A DNA stretch of 64,000 nucleotides from an uncultured Thermanaerothrix sp. (lineage in GTDB: Bacteria; Chloroflexota; Anaerolineae; Anaerolineales; Anaerolineaceae). Location of the stretch: the NCBI RefSeq assembly GCF_938028735.1, contig NZ_CALIMF010000005.1, positions 1-64,000 on the forward strand, written 5' to 3'. The position numbers were made by a program, and so were the translations under genes. The notes beneath the pieces were generated by a model, which had not been told where the DNA came from, ran no database searches, and saw only the letters and a list, made by a program, of their open reading frames with translations. Numbering within the stretch: position 1 is the first letter of the stretch; every line of letters starts with the position of its first letter. Positions 1-10,924 of this stretch are shown in pieces.

Positions 1-6
1 TGTCGC

Positions 7-1425
7 ATGGAAACCCGTGAAAAATTTTTGTTCAAAGTACCCAAGAGGGTTTACCTTCCCTTACTGGCCTTAGCTCTCCTTCTCATCATCAGCCTTGGCT
101 TTGTGATCCAGAGTAAGGCCGCTCTCACCACGGCTACCCCTACCGCCGGGTTTAAGACGACCGTGGTTCGCCGTGGCAACATCGTTCTCTCCACCACTGG
201 TAGCGGCACATTGGTGGCCGCTCACGAAGCCCAACTTTCGTTTCCAGTCTCAGGCAAAGTGGCAAAACTAAATGTTCAGGTGGGCGATAAAGTGACTGAG
301 GGACAAGTACTGGCCGAATTAGCCGACTTGGGTTCACTTCAAGTCGCGGTGAAAGATGCCGAGTTACAAGTGACCTTAGCCGAAAATGAATTACAGGCTC
401 TCTATGATAATGCTGCTGCCAACCTGGCCAACGCTAAACTAGCCCTCGCCGAAGCCCAGAAAGCGTATGACGACGCCAAATCAAAAGTTAAGCAAAAAGG
501 CTGGATCCGTTGCGACAGAGACACCATCCAAGCCTATTATGATCAATACATGCGTCTGAAAGAAAAACTGGATACCTTTAGCGGCCGGTACGATTCCGAT
601 TTCTACCTCACCCGCATTCTGCCGCTGAAAAATCAAGTGGCAACAGCCTACGCCAATTATGCCTACTGCCTGGGATACACCGACTATGAGATCGAGACCT
701 CGCAAGCCAACCTGGCCGTAGCCGAGGTCAACCTTAAGCGGGCTCAGACCAAGGTAGATACGCTAGAGAAAAACAACGGCATTGATCCGGTGGAATTGGC
801 CCAGGCCCAAAGCAAACTAGACAACGCCAGGCTGGCCCTCGAGAAGGCGCGTCAGAACCTCGAAGGCGCAGTGATGAAAGCCCCCTTTGCGGGGGTTGTC
901 ACGGCAATCAACGGACAGGTTGGCATCTCTGTGGGCGCAGGCGCCACGTTTATCACGCTATCCGATCTCTTCCACCCCATTGTGGAGTTTGCTATTGATG
1001 AGACCGATATGGATAAGGCTGTGATCGGCGCCGAGGCCGAGATTATCTTTGATGCCCTTCCCGATCGGGTTTTCAAAGGCACAGTCATCCGGCTCAACCC
1101 AACTCTCGAAACCGTCAATGGCTATCAGGTGCTGAAGGGCGCAATCAGGTTGGAGATGGAAGCCGGTAGTCAGGAAACCCTTCTTGAGGGGCTGAACGCA
1201 ACCGTAACCATCATCGCCGCCCGCGCCGAGAACGTCTTAATCGTCCCCCTCGAGGCACTTCGAGACCTTGGGGACGGACAGTATGCCGTTTTTGTCGTTG
1301 GCGCCGATGGTCAACCCCGCCTGACCATTGTAGAAGTGGGCCTAAAGGATAGTACCTACGTGGAGATCAAATCCGGCCTTAATTTGGGCGATATCGTAAC
1401 AACCGGGAATGTGGAGACGCAATAA
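7..1425 (+). CDS. HlyD/MacA-type efflux periplasmic adaptor subunit
   Basis: This 472-residue protein is the membrane-fusion (adaptor) part of a MacAB-like efflux complex. One N-terminal membrane anchor lies at about residues 15-35. A first lipoyl-like half is at about 75-105, a long Ala/Glu/Gln-rich coiled-coil hairpin at about 110-285, the second lipoyl half with the PFAGVV motif near 295, and a beta-barrel/membrane-proximal region follows. An insertion inside the hairpin (about 163-235) carries two cysteines, C169 and C221, which could form a disulfide. It overlaps the ATPase gene by 1 bp, so the two are co-translated. Only six bases precede the ATG, so no ribosome binding site can be judged and the true start may lie outside the window. 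The family call is strong; the substrate is unknown. Confidence 0.88.
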   Translation: METREKFLFKVPKRVYLPLLALALLLIISLGFVIQSKAALTTATPTAGFKTTVVRRGNIVLSTTGSGTLVAAHEAQLSFPVSGKVAKLNVQVGDKVTEGQVLAELADLGSLQVAVKDAELQVTLAENELQALYDNAAANLANAKLALAEAQKAYDDAKSKVKQKGWIRCDRDTIQAYYDQYMRLKEKLDTFSGRYDSDFYLTRILPLKNQVATAYANYAYCLGYTDYEIETSQANLAVAEVNLKRAQTKVDTLEKNNGIDPVELAQAQSKLDNARLALEKARQNLEGAVMKAPFAGVVTAINGQVGISVGAGATFITLSDLFHPIVEFAIDETDMDKAVIGAEAEIIFDALPDRVFKGTVIRLNPTLETVNGYQVLKGAIRLEMEAGSQETLLEGLNATVTIIAARAENVLIVPLEALRDLGDGQYAVFVVGADGQPRLTIVEVGLKDSTYVEIKSGLNLGDIVTTGNVETQ

Positions 1426-2193
1426 TGAACCAGGATCACCCCATCATCCGTACCGAGAACCTGAAAAAGATTTACGGCTCTGGTGAGGCTCAGGTAAACG
1501 CTCTGGATGGAATCACACTCACCATTCAACAGGGTGAATTTGTAGCCATTATGGGACCAAGTGGTTCAGGGAAAAGCACCCTGCTCAATATCCTAGCCTG
1601 CCTCGATCGCCCCAGTGAAGGCCGCTACTTTCTAGACGGCATCGAGGTAAGTCAATACAGCCGTCGTGACTTAGCCTTAATCCGTGGGCGCAAAATCGGC
1701 ATGGTCTTTCAATCCTACAACCTGCTACCTCGCCTGACGGCTTTGGAAAACGTCCTTTTACCTATTTTTTATCGCCGCGAGCAACGCCTTTCTGCGGAGG
1801 AAGCCCGTCAACGCGCCTTGGCTATGTTGGAAAGCGTGGGACTGGGTGATCGCGCCCATCACTATCCCAATCAACTCTCTGGTGGGCAGCAACAGCGCGT
1901 TGCCATCGCCCGCGCTCTGGTGAATGACCCGGCGCTCATCTTGGCCGATGAACCCACCGGAAACTTAGATTCCCATGCGTCGCAGGAAATTCTGGAACTT
2001 CTCCAAAATCTCCATGCGCAAGGACGCACCATTGTTCTTGTCACCCACGACCCTGAGGTAGCAGCACGCACCGAACGTATCCTCCTGATCCGGGATGGTC
2101 ATTTGATTTCCGATCAATCCAATGACCGCAGGCAGCCGCTAGTCACCCCGCTCGCTTCGGCTCAACGCACTGAACCCACTGTGGAGGCACATC

Positions 2194-2204
<11 letters not shown>
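1425..2204 (+). CDS. ABC transporter ATP-binding protein, MacB/LolD type
   Basis: A 259-residue ATPase that drives the adaptor/permease pair around it. Visible motifs are Walker [10 protein letters not shown] (44-52), Q-loop VFQSYN (94-99), signature LSGGQQQR (about 151-158), Walker [13 protein letters not shown] (about 170-181) and an H-loop in VTHDPE. Length and motifs match the LolD/MacB (3.A.1.122/125) group. The start ATG overlaps the upstream stop by one base and the end overlaps the permease start by 11 bp, so the three genes form one translational unit. The tail of about 35 residues after the H-loop region is polar and unremarkable. Confidence 0.95.
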
Positions 2205-3423
<1,219 letters not shown>

Positions 3424-3444
3424 TCTCGCAGAAGGAGCATCCTT

Positions 3445-4164
3445 ATGAAGAAACCAATTCTGTGGTTCACCCTTAACTTAACCTTGGTGATAGCATTTGG
3501 ACTAAGCGCCTGTGCCAGCAATCAGGCCAACGCAAACACCCAAGGCGCCGCCCCAATGGACGCAGTCCAACAAGGCACGCCCCGACCATTTGACTTTGCC
3601 AAGCAACCCTTGGAGAGCAAACTGGCTATCGGGATCTTGAAAATGGACGAAACCGATCTGGCCCTCACCCCCGACCAAGCCCAAATCCTGTTACCCTTGT
3701 GGAAAGCTGTTAAGACCCTTAGCACCAGCGCCACCACGTCGCCAGAGGAACTGAATGCCGTTTATCGCCAGATCGAGGAAGCCCTGACCACCGAGCAACT
3801 TAGATACATTCAGGATTTGCAGATGACTCAAGAAGATCTCCGGGCTCTGATGGAGTCCTTAGGTATCCAGAGCACCTTTGATGGTAGGAATGGCAACTTC
3901 GCCAATCTCAGCGAGTCGGAGCGTGCCACCCGCATTGCCCAGTTCCAGGCACAACGCCCCGCCGAAGGAGCACCGGTCGGAGTCCCGGGCGCCTTACCTG
4001 ATGGAGCACCAGGGGGTGAGTTGGGTTTCGCACCTCTGACCAACAACACCACCGCTCAGCGCACCCCCAACCCCACCCAGGCCGCGATACGCCGCTCGTT
4101 GGGCATAAGCCGTCTTTTTCTCGATCCTCTGATCCAGATGTTAGAAAAGAAAGCAGCCCAATAA
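3445..4164 (+). CDS. Hypothetical lipoprotein linked to the MacAB-like operon
   Basis: A 239-residue protein with a lipoprotein signal peptide: positively charged start, hydrophobic core, lipobox LSAC with C23 as the lipidated residue. The mature part has an alpha-helical domain (about 55-140) with two LT-x-(D/E)-Q repeats (ALTPDQAQ, ALTTEQLR) reminiscent of Spy/CpxP-like LTxxQ proteins, though I cannot claim homology. A Pro/Gly/Ala-rich linker and a short amphipathic C-terminus follow. The gene starts 21 bp after the permease stop with AGAAGGAG upstream, so it belongs to the efflux operon. It may be an accessory or stress-sensing factor; the function is unknown. Confidence 0.8.
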   Translation: MKKPILWFTLNLTLVIAFGLSACASNQANANTQGAAPMDAVQQGTPRPFDFAKQPLESKLAIGILKMDETDLALTPDQAQILLPLWKAVKTLSTSATTSPEELNAVYRQIEEALTTEQLRYIQDLQMTQEDLRALMESLGIQSTFDGRNGNFANLSESERATRIAQFQAQRPAEGAPVGVPGALPDGAPGGELGFAPLTNNTTAQRTPNPTQAAIRRSLGISRLFLDPLIQMLEKKAAQ

Positions 4165-4191
4165 ACCCCCTCTGCTCTCAATAAAATCCTA

Positions 4192-4219
4192 CCGGGAGGC
4201 AATCATGATTGCCTCCCGG
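4192..4219. terminator. 28-bp perfect palindrome between convergent genes
   Basis: Arms CCGGGAGGCAATC and GATTGCCTCCCGG flank a central AT, so the RNA of either strand folds into a 12-13 bp hairpin. It lies 27 bp after the lipoprotein gene and 52 bp beyond the stop of the oppositely oriented NYN gene. No U-tract follows on either side. A bidirectional terminator is likely, but an intrinsic mechanism is not proven. Confidence 0.6.
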
Positions 4220-4271
4220 GGTGGCAACCTATTCCTGGCCCTTGCCCCCCTGTCTATGGGGTAAGGATTCC

Positions 4272-4778
4272 TTATTTTTTCTGCCTGGACGAGGACGAAC
4301 CCCGATTTTGTTTTCCCTCCCCGAACAAGCGCAGCCAGTAATCCACCTCTTCCGGGGAAAGCGGAGCCTCCTCGGGTGCCGGCTTTGTCGGTGCCGACAA
4401 CTTATCTGCCAACAACCATCGTGCGAAATCCTCCGCAGAAACCACACGCGCACCCCGCGCCCGCGCTTCGGCCTGGACCCGATGATCCGAGGAAACGACC
4501 GTCCAATTCCGCGCTTCACCCCCTAGGGTCTTGAGGCGACGGGCGATGGCTTCATCTGCCGTCAAGCCCTGACGCACAAAGTGCACCAGCACCCATCCCA
4601 AACGGCGTGACCCCGCTAAGCCCGGCGGTGCCTGATCAAAAAACACCTCCGCCCGCTTGCGCTGGCGCTGGCACAAGCGCTGCACCATCTCAATGAGTCG
4701 CGTCTCATCATCCGGATCCGCCAAACTCAACCCGGAAACTTTAGGGATCAGATTGTGTCCATCAATCAGGTAAGCCAT
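4272..4778 (-). CDS. YacP-like NYN-domain ribonuclease
   Basis: A 168-residue NYN (PIN-like) domain protein of the YacP/DUF901 family, in which characterised members act in RNA processing or decay. The start motif YLIDGHNLI (residues 3-11) carries the first acidic residue. Further acidic positions are in VFFDQAPPG and VVSSDHRVQ, the typical D...D...SSDH pattern. The C-terminal 30 residues are Pro/Glu- then Arg/Ser/Gln-rich and probably disordered. I chose the ATG at 4778 because AGGGGTGAG precedes it and the DGHN motif normally sits at the N-terminus; an upstream ATG would add 22 poorly conserved residues. It diverges from the lamin-tail gene at 4837. Confidence 0.85.
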   Translation of the reverse strand: MAYLIDGHNLIPKVSGLSLADPDDETRLIEMVQRLCQRQRKRAEVFFDQAPPGLAGSRRLGWVLVHFVRQGLTADEAIARRLKTLGGEARNWTVVSSDHRVQAEARARGARVVSAEDFARWLLADKLSAPTKPAPEEAPLSPEEVDYWLRLFGEGKQNRGSSSSRQKK

Positions 4779-4836
4779 GGCACTCTCACCCCTCATTTTA
4801 GCCCAATTTATGCTATTATTCAGCATAGAAGGCCTT

Positions 4837-5364
4837 ATGCTCAAGCGTTTGTTGCCCTACATCCTCCTGAACGTTTTGGTCTCCGCACTGACCACCCTGG
4901 TTGTGCTCACCTTGTGGGATCGCGCCCAACGCCCGGCCCCACTCGGCCAGAATCTACCCACATGGGCACCGGCACCCCCAGAGGCAACACTCGAGATCCA
5001 GTCCCCCTCGGCACTTCTCGTTTCCCCCACGCCGACACTTCCAACCCTGGATCAGGCCTGGATCACCATCGCCGAAGTGTTGGCCCCTGGCGATTTGCAG
5101 CATGAGGCTGTTTTACTTAAACGCTTGGGAGACGGCGACCTGTGGCTAATGGGCTGGCGCTTGCTCACTCCGCGCGGACAGAGCTTTGAGTTCCCCAATC
5201 TAACCCTGAGCAAAAATGGCTCGATTCGCATCTACACCCGGCGCGGCAATAACACGGTGATCGAACTTTACTGGGGTCTCGAAACGGCAGCCTGGCGCCG
5301 CGGCGATAAGGTGCGCTTGCTAGACCCTGAGGGCAATTTGCGGGCTGAATACATCATTCCTTGA
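4837..5364 (+). CDS. Membrane-anchored lamin-tail (LTD) domain protein
   Basis: A 175-residue protein with one N-terminal membrane helix (about residues 5-24, acting as signal anchor). A Pro/Thr-rich linker follows (about 30-75), then a C-terminal immunoglobulin-like lamin-tail domain (about 80-175). The LTD is recognised by the order GDLQHEAVLLKRLGDGDLWL, GW, FEFPNLTL, IRIYTRRGNNT, LYWGL and KVRLLDPEGN. LTDs occur in bacterial surface and secreted proteins and probably mediate binding. The ATG at 4837 has AGAAGG 5 bp upstream; an earlier in-frame ATG at 4777 overlaps the start of the divergent gene and is less likely. The gene is 12 bp from the DUF1992 gene and probably co-transcribed. Function unknown. 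Confidence 0.75.
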   Translation: MLKRLLPYILLNVLVSALTTLVVLTLWDRAQRPAPLGQNLPTWAPAPPEATLEIQSPSALLVSPTPTLPTLDQAWITIAEVLAPGDLQHEAVLLKRLGDGDLWLMGWRLLTPRGQSFEFPNLTLSKNGSIRIYTRRGNNTVIELYWGLETAAWRRGDKVRLLDPEGNLRAEYIIP

Positions 5365-5376
5365 GAGACGTCCCCT

Positions 5377-5809
5377 ATGGATATTCTGGAGCGCTTGGCA
5401 GAAGAGAAGATACGTGCCGCCATGGAGGCGGGCGCCTTCGATAACTTGCCTGGACGCGGTCAGCCCCTCCGCCTGCCTGAGAATCCCTACGAACCGGATG
5501 AATGGCGCCTGGCCTTCCATCTCTTGCGCGCCAACGGGTTAACCCTGCCTTGGCTTGAAACCCGCCGCGAGATCGAAACTGAACTTAATACGGCACGGGC
5601 AGAATTGGCACAGGCCGTCGGTCAACCTTGCTGGGAGATGGCGCAACAAAAATTCGTCATGCGCTTAACTGCCCTGAACAAGCGCATTTTCAATTACAAT
5701 TTACAAGTCCCGGTAGAACGTTTTCAGCGCCCCTTACTGAATATTGGCGCAGAAATCGAACGAATATATCAGCGGGCACGCCGCTCTACCCGCCTGGATG
5801 AGGACGAAC

Positions 5810-5832
<23 letters not shown>
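5377..5832 (+). CDS. DUF1992 (DnaJC28-like domain) protein
   Basis: This 151-residue protein carries the DUF1992 signature near its N-terminus: AEEKIRAAMEAGAFDNLPG-GQPL (about residues 8-32), followed by NPY and a mostly helical remainder. The domain is also found in eukaryotic DNAJC28, but no J-domain is present here, so a chaperone role is not supported by sequence. Its last 23 bp overlap the start of dnaX, suggesting translational coupling. Biological role unknown; family assignment is confident. Confidence 0.82.
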
Positions 5833-7528
<1,696 letters not shown>

Positions 7529-7535
7529 ATGAAGC

Positions 7536-7886
7536 ATGGCAAAAGGCAAAGGCATCCCGCGCGGTTTCGGCGGCCTTCCTTCCCAGGGAGGCGGCATGAT
7601 GAATCAGATCAAGCGATTACAGGAGCAAATGGAAGCCCTACAAGCCCAACTGGCCGAGGAGACGGTAACGGCCTCGGTGGGCGGTGGGGCAGTCAAGGTC
7701 ACCATGACGGGCAACCAAGTGTGCCGGGAAATTGAAATTGACCCAGACCTAATCAAGGAAGCAGACGTGGAGATGCTACAGGACCTGCTGGTCAGCGGGG
7801 TCAACCTGGCGTTGGAACAATCACGCAAACTGGCTGAAGAACGCCTCGGGCCGTTGAGCGCCGCTCTGGGCAACCTGGGGCTTTAG
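7536..7886 (+). CDS. YbaB/EbfC family nucleoid-associated protein
   Basis: A 116-residue small DNA-binding protein, slightly extended at the Gly-rich N-terminus (KGKGIPRGFGGLPSQGGG) compared with typical 100-110-residue members. The core contains the amphipathic helix MMNQIKRLQEQMEALQAQL (about 21-39), GGGAVKVTMTGNQ (about 50-62), IEIDPDL and DLLVSGVNLALEQS, all typical of YbaB. It lies between dnaX and recR, the canonical bacterial order, 7 bp after dnaX with AGGAG upstream. It likely binds DNA as a dimer. Confidence 0.95.
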   Translation: MAKGKGIPRGFGGLPSQGGGMMNQIKRLQEQMEALQAQLAEETVTASVGGGAVKVTMTGNQVCREIEIDPDLIKEADVEMLQDLLVSGVNLALEQSRKLAEERLGPLSAALGNLGL

Positions 7887-7912
7887 CAGTCCTGCAGACG
7901 GAGGAATTCCCT

Positions 7913-8521
7913 ATGGCGGTTCTGCCCGAACCGGTACAAAACCTGGCCGTAGCGTTTGAGCGTCTGCCTGGCATCGGCCCCAAAACGGCGGCGCGCCTTA
8001 CCTTCTACCTGCTGCGCGCTCCCGAAGAGGTTTCCCGCCAATTGGCGGAGGCGCTACTGGCCCTCAAAAGCCAAACTGCCTTGTGTGAGAATTGCTTTAA
8101 CATCACCCGTGCTGGGCAGTCCCTCTGCGAGATTTGCTCAGATCCCGAGCGTGATGAGAGTCTGATCTGTGTGGTAGAAGAACCGCTGGATGCGCTGGCC
8201 ATTGAACGAACGGCGGCGTTCAAAGGGCGTTACCATGTTTTGCACGGCGTGCTTTCACCCATCGAAGGTATTGGCCCCGAGGACTTGAAGATCCGGCCCC
8301 TCTTGGAGCGAGTGCAACGGGGTGGGGTACGCGAGATCATCCTGGCCACCAACCCCAGTCTGGAGGGAGATGCCACCGCGCTTTACCTACGCCAGCAACT
8401 CCTGCCCCTGGGAGTGCGGGTGACACGGCTGGCGCGTGGTTTGCCCGTGGGGGGAGATTTGGAATACGCAGACCAGAACACGTTGCTACGCGCCCTGGCA
8501 GGCCGCCAGGAAATGGATTGA
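7913..8521 (+). CDS. recR: Recombination mediator protein RecR
   Basis: A 202-residue protein of the RecFOR pathway that helps load RecA at gaps. Visible are the helix-hairpin-helix region AFERLPGIGPKTAARLTFYLL (about residues 13-33), the C4 zinc finger CENC-x10-CEIC (about 58-75), and the Toprim domain ICVVEEPLDALAIERT ... ILATNPSLEGDATALYL (about 83-160). The C-terminal LARGLPVGGDLEYADQNTLLRAL is strongly conserved. The start at 7913 has GGAGG 8 bp upstream. It ends the dnaX-ybaB-recR cluster and faces the glycosyltransferase gene convergently with a 20-bp gap and no evident terminator. Confidence 0.97.
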   Translation: MAVLPEPVQNLAVAFERLPGIGPKTAARLTFYLLRAPEEVSRQLAEALLALKSQTALCENCFNITRAGQSLCEICSDPERDESLICVVEEPLDALAIERTAAFKGRYHVLHGVLSPIEGIGPEDLKIRPLLERVQRGGVREIILATNPSLEGDATALYLRQQLLPLGVRVTRLARGLPVGGDLEYADQNTLLRALAGRQEMD

Positions 8522-8541
8522 CTGCGGCTCTAAACAGGCTC

Positions 8542-10533
8542 CTACGGCTGGTCGGGCAAACGGTAAAGGACGTGGGTGCCGAAATCCCGCACCAAAGCCA
8601 GATCTGCCAGCGTTCGCTCTAGCCCCTCTAAAACTGCCAACGGATAAGGGCGTGTGCCTTCCTGGTGCAGGAAGGTGACTCCGGCCTGGTTGACAAGTAC
8701 ATGGGTGAACCCAGCGGCACGCCAGGCGGTCAACACCGCTTCTGGGTTACCATAAGTTTGCCAATCCACCGGCCAGCGGTCAATGATCTCGTCGGGCAGG
8801 CAACGTGGCCAGCAGTAGAGGCCGCGCGGTTCGTAAATCATTAATACCCGACTCCCTGCCGGCAACGAACGAATCGCTGCCATTGCCTCACCAAAACCGC
8901 CTAAATGATGGGTAAGGTAGGTTGTCTCTGAAATCCGACCTGAGACAACTTCAAACGTCCGACTTTCCAGAGCCATGGTCAGCGCCTGAAAGAGCCCCAA
9001 CGCCATGACCACACTCACCACCGTCATGACCAGACGCCGCACGCGTACCCCTGTCCAGATGAGAGGCCGGCTACTCCATTCACCTAACGCCGCTAGCCCG
9101 GCCCAAGCCGGCAAGAGACAGAAATAAAACCGTGTTTGCAGCAACAGGCTCGAAAGACGCCCACCAACCGCCCAAACCAGCCAACCACTTACCAATGTGA
9201 GCCCAAGGATAGCCAACACCCTCCAGATTGCTGGAGAGCCCAGAGGCCAGGCCAGAGCGGCCAGCCCGCTCAACACCAGCAACAATGGGCCAATATCGGC
9301 GCCATAGCCCTCGGCTCCTTCCAGCCCCAGATACGTTGCCCGCAACGGCAGAAACAAGGTATCCAGTACCGAATGGCCAAAGGACGGGCCATATTGAAAC
9401 AGGCGCAGGCGAAAGGGCGTCATGACCCCAGAGGGAAAAAGTAACGGATAAACGGGGTTGCCTACGAGAAAATAATTCTTAAGCAGCCAGGGTATGCCTG
9501 CCAGAAGAGACGCTCCCCAAAAGCGCCCCAGCGCTGACCAAGGGGAATTGCCTTGGCGATACGCATAAACCAGAATGACCACCCCACCACTTATCCCGAG
9601 GAGACCCGCCGTGTACTTGACCCCGAAACCCAGCCCTACCGTAAGTCCGGCTATTCCCAGCCATTTTGGATCGTGTTCCGTCTGCCAGGCATAAAGGGCG
9701 ATCAAAAAAGCTACCCCATAGAAAAGCGTCAGCCAATCTACATACCCCCAGGCGGTGGCTTGCCACACACTTTGCCCCACCAGCAAAGCACTAATTCCAA
9801 CCCAGGCCGCCCGGGCATCCAGAACGCGGCTCAGCCATCCCAGGAGCCCCACCACGGCCACAAGGCTCAAGGCCCAGCCCAGGGTTGGTGCCGCTTCCGT
9901 GCCTCCCCAGGCCATCGCCCAGGTGTAAAGCATCTCACCGTTTTGCGGGAGACCGCTACGCACTAACCAGGTTATATCGCCAATGCGCCCTTCTGCCAGG
10001 TACACCCGGGGGAGCAACAGATGATAAACTAGGGCATCCCATTTCAAGGGTGGGGCCAGGGCAAACAACATGGCAATCAGCAGTAAAAGCCCACTCCCTA
10101 TCGCTAGAAACCGCCCAACTCGAGTAGCCGTCGCCCATAGGGGCTTTAAAGCACACCATTCCCCTAGCCAGGCCCAGATGTCCCGCCACAGCACGATGAA
10201 AAGCACGAGCCCACTTAGTCTCAGTAGCCAGCGGTTCAGTCCCAATGTCGTTCCCACCCCCATAGTGACCAGCGCCATGAAGCCGCCCCCCATGGCAGTT
10301 TGTAAGGCCAGTCGTTCCAAAGGAGAAACCGTGTTCAGGGGGAAGAAATGTCGCCCCAGACCGCCCATAAGCGCCACTAACGCTACTGCGCATCCTAGTT
10401 GCCATAAGGCTTGCAATAACCGCATTACCTCCGGCGGGGCAAAGGGCTTGTGTGCAGCATAATACAACCCTAATCCAAGGAGCAACCACATCAGGAGCAG
10501 CGTTAAGGCAATACTTTGTCGGCGCGCCGGCAT
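8542..10533 (-). CDS. Polytopic membrane glycosyltransferase-like protein (GT39/ArnT-like)
   Basis: A 663-residue protein with a dozen or more hydrophobic segments over residues about 10-500 and a soluble C-terminal domain of about 130 residues. A charged loop after an early TM (PPLKWDALVYHLLLPRVYL, near residue 160) resembles the acidic loop of polyprenyl-phosphate-sugar-dependent transferases (PMT_2/RgtABCD fold). Proteins of this kind add sugars to lipids or proteins outside the membrane. The start at 10533 is inferred because a TATAAT element occupies the region just upstream, so the earlier in-frame ATG at 10569 would lie at the promoter. No other cell-envelope genes adjoin it. Substrate unknown. 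Confidence 0.7.
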   Translation of the reverse strand: MPARRQSIALTLLLMWLLLGLGLYYAAHKPFAPPEVMRLLQALWQLGCAVALVALMGGLGRHFFPLNTVSPLERLALQTAMGGGFMALVTMGVGTTLGLNRWLLRLSGLVLFIVLWRDIWAWLGEWCALKPLWATATRVGRFLAIGSGLLLLIAMLFALAPPLKWDALVYHLLLPRVYLAEGRIGDITWLVRSGLPQNGEMLYTWAMAWGGTEAAPTLGWALSLVAVVGLLGWLSRVLDARAAWVGISALLVGQSVWQATAWGYVDWLTLFYGVAFLIALYAWQTEHDPKWLGIAGLTVGLGFGVKYTAGLLGISGGVVILVYAYRQGNSPWSALGRFWGASLLAGIPWLLKNYFLVGNPVYPLLFPSGVMTPFRLRLFQYGPSFGHSVLDTLFLPLRATYLGLEGAEGYGADIGPLLLVLSGLAALAWPLGSPAIWRVLAILGLTLVSGWLVWAVGGRLSSLLLQTRFYFCLLPAWAGLAALGEWSSRPLIWTGVRVRRLVMTVVSVVMALGLFQALTMALESRTFEVVSGRISETTYLTHHLGGFGEAMAAIRSLPAGSRVLMIYEPRGLYCWPRCLPDEIIDRWPVDWQTYGNPEAVLTAWRAAGFTHVLVNQAGVTFLHQEGTRPYPLAVLEGLERTLADLALVRDFGTHVLYRLPDQP

Positions 10534-10652
10534 ACTTGTTACCGACCTGCAAATATACGAATATCTCAATTATAGAAGATCAAAAATTCTTTGGTTGCAA
10601 TCTTACAACTGAGGATATTTATCTCAAGGGAATTATAAGGCCGTTAAATCGT

Positions 10653-10683
10653 AGCGAGCCGGAGACGCCGACCCCGGCTCGCT
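10653..10683. terminator. GC-rich stem-loop
   Basis: AGCGAGCCGG and CCGGCTCGCT form a perfect 10-bp stem with an 11-nt loop. TTAAAT precedes it and ATTTAA follows it, so the stem can extend with a small bulge. There is no clear U-tract. It may be a bidirectional terminator or an insulating structure upstream of the exporter promoter. Confidence 0.45.
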
Positions 10684-10748
10684 ATTTAAGGAGGAGAAGA
10701 AGAGAAGTCGCCCTTGCCTGTATATTAGCACAATTTAGATCGCCTTTC

Positions 10749-10803
10749 TTGACGCTAAACCTACGCTTACCCTACGCTCACCTTACAATCACCTGACAAC
10801 CCA
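10749..10803 (+). repeat. Five imperfect 11-bp direct repeats (putative operator array)
   Basis: Consecutive 11-mers read TTGACGCTAAA, CCTACGCTTAC, CCTACGCTCAC, CTTACAATCAC and CTGACAACCCA, sharing ACGCT/ACAAT at the same register. A period of about one DNA turn is typical for tandem binding of OmpR/PhoB-type response regulators. The array ends 75 bp before the -35 of the exporter promoter. Its regulator is not adjacent; the binding role is inferred. Confidence 0.5.
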
Positions 10804-10878
10804 CGCGTCTCCACACAAAGGGAGTAGCCTGCCAGGTCCTTTATCTAAACGAATCTCGTTGTCTACACTAATTGGGCA

Positions 10879-10907
10879 TTGACGATATTGACCCTTCCTT
10901 CTACAAT
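10879..10907 (+). promoter_or_regulatory. Sigma-70 promoter of the ABC exporter operon
   Basis: TTGACG (10879-10884), a 17-nt spacer and TACAAT (10902-10907) match the housekeeping consensus well. Transcription would start about 10914, just before the GGAGG at 10915-10919 that serves the ATG at 10925, so the leader is very short. Confidence 0.75.
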
Positions 10908-10924
10908 CAACCGCGGAGGCGTCA

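Larger units (their letters stand above)
10534..10924. other. 391-bp intergenic region with hairpin and repeat array
   Basis: No protein-coding gene is supported here. On the minus strand a TATAAT (10569-10574) can serve the glycosyltransferase gene. A GC-rich hairpin lies at 10653-10683, a purine-rich stretch at 10688-10707, five imperfect 11-bp direct repeats at 10749-10803, and a complete sigma-70 promoter at 10879-10907 serving the ABC exporter operon. The spacing suggests a regulated promoter. Confidence 0.6.

Noticed and set aside
4209-4526. 105-aa ORF antisense to the NYN gene
   Set aside because: Starts at the terminator palindrome and mirrors the opposite strand; the NYN protein is the real gene.
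8205-8225. GAAC-N6-GTTC inside recR as SOS box
   Set aside because: Spacing is 6 rather than 4 and it lies within a coding sequence; not a LexA box.
10452-10796. 114-aa ORF across the intergenic gap
   Set aside because: It covers the glycosyltransferase 5' end, its promoter and the 11-bp repeats, has no ribosome binding site and no protein-like conservation pattern.
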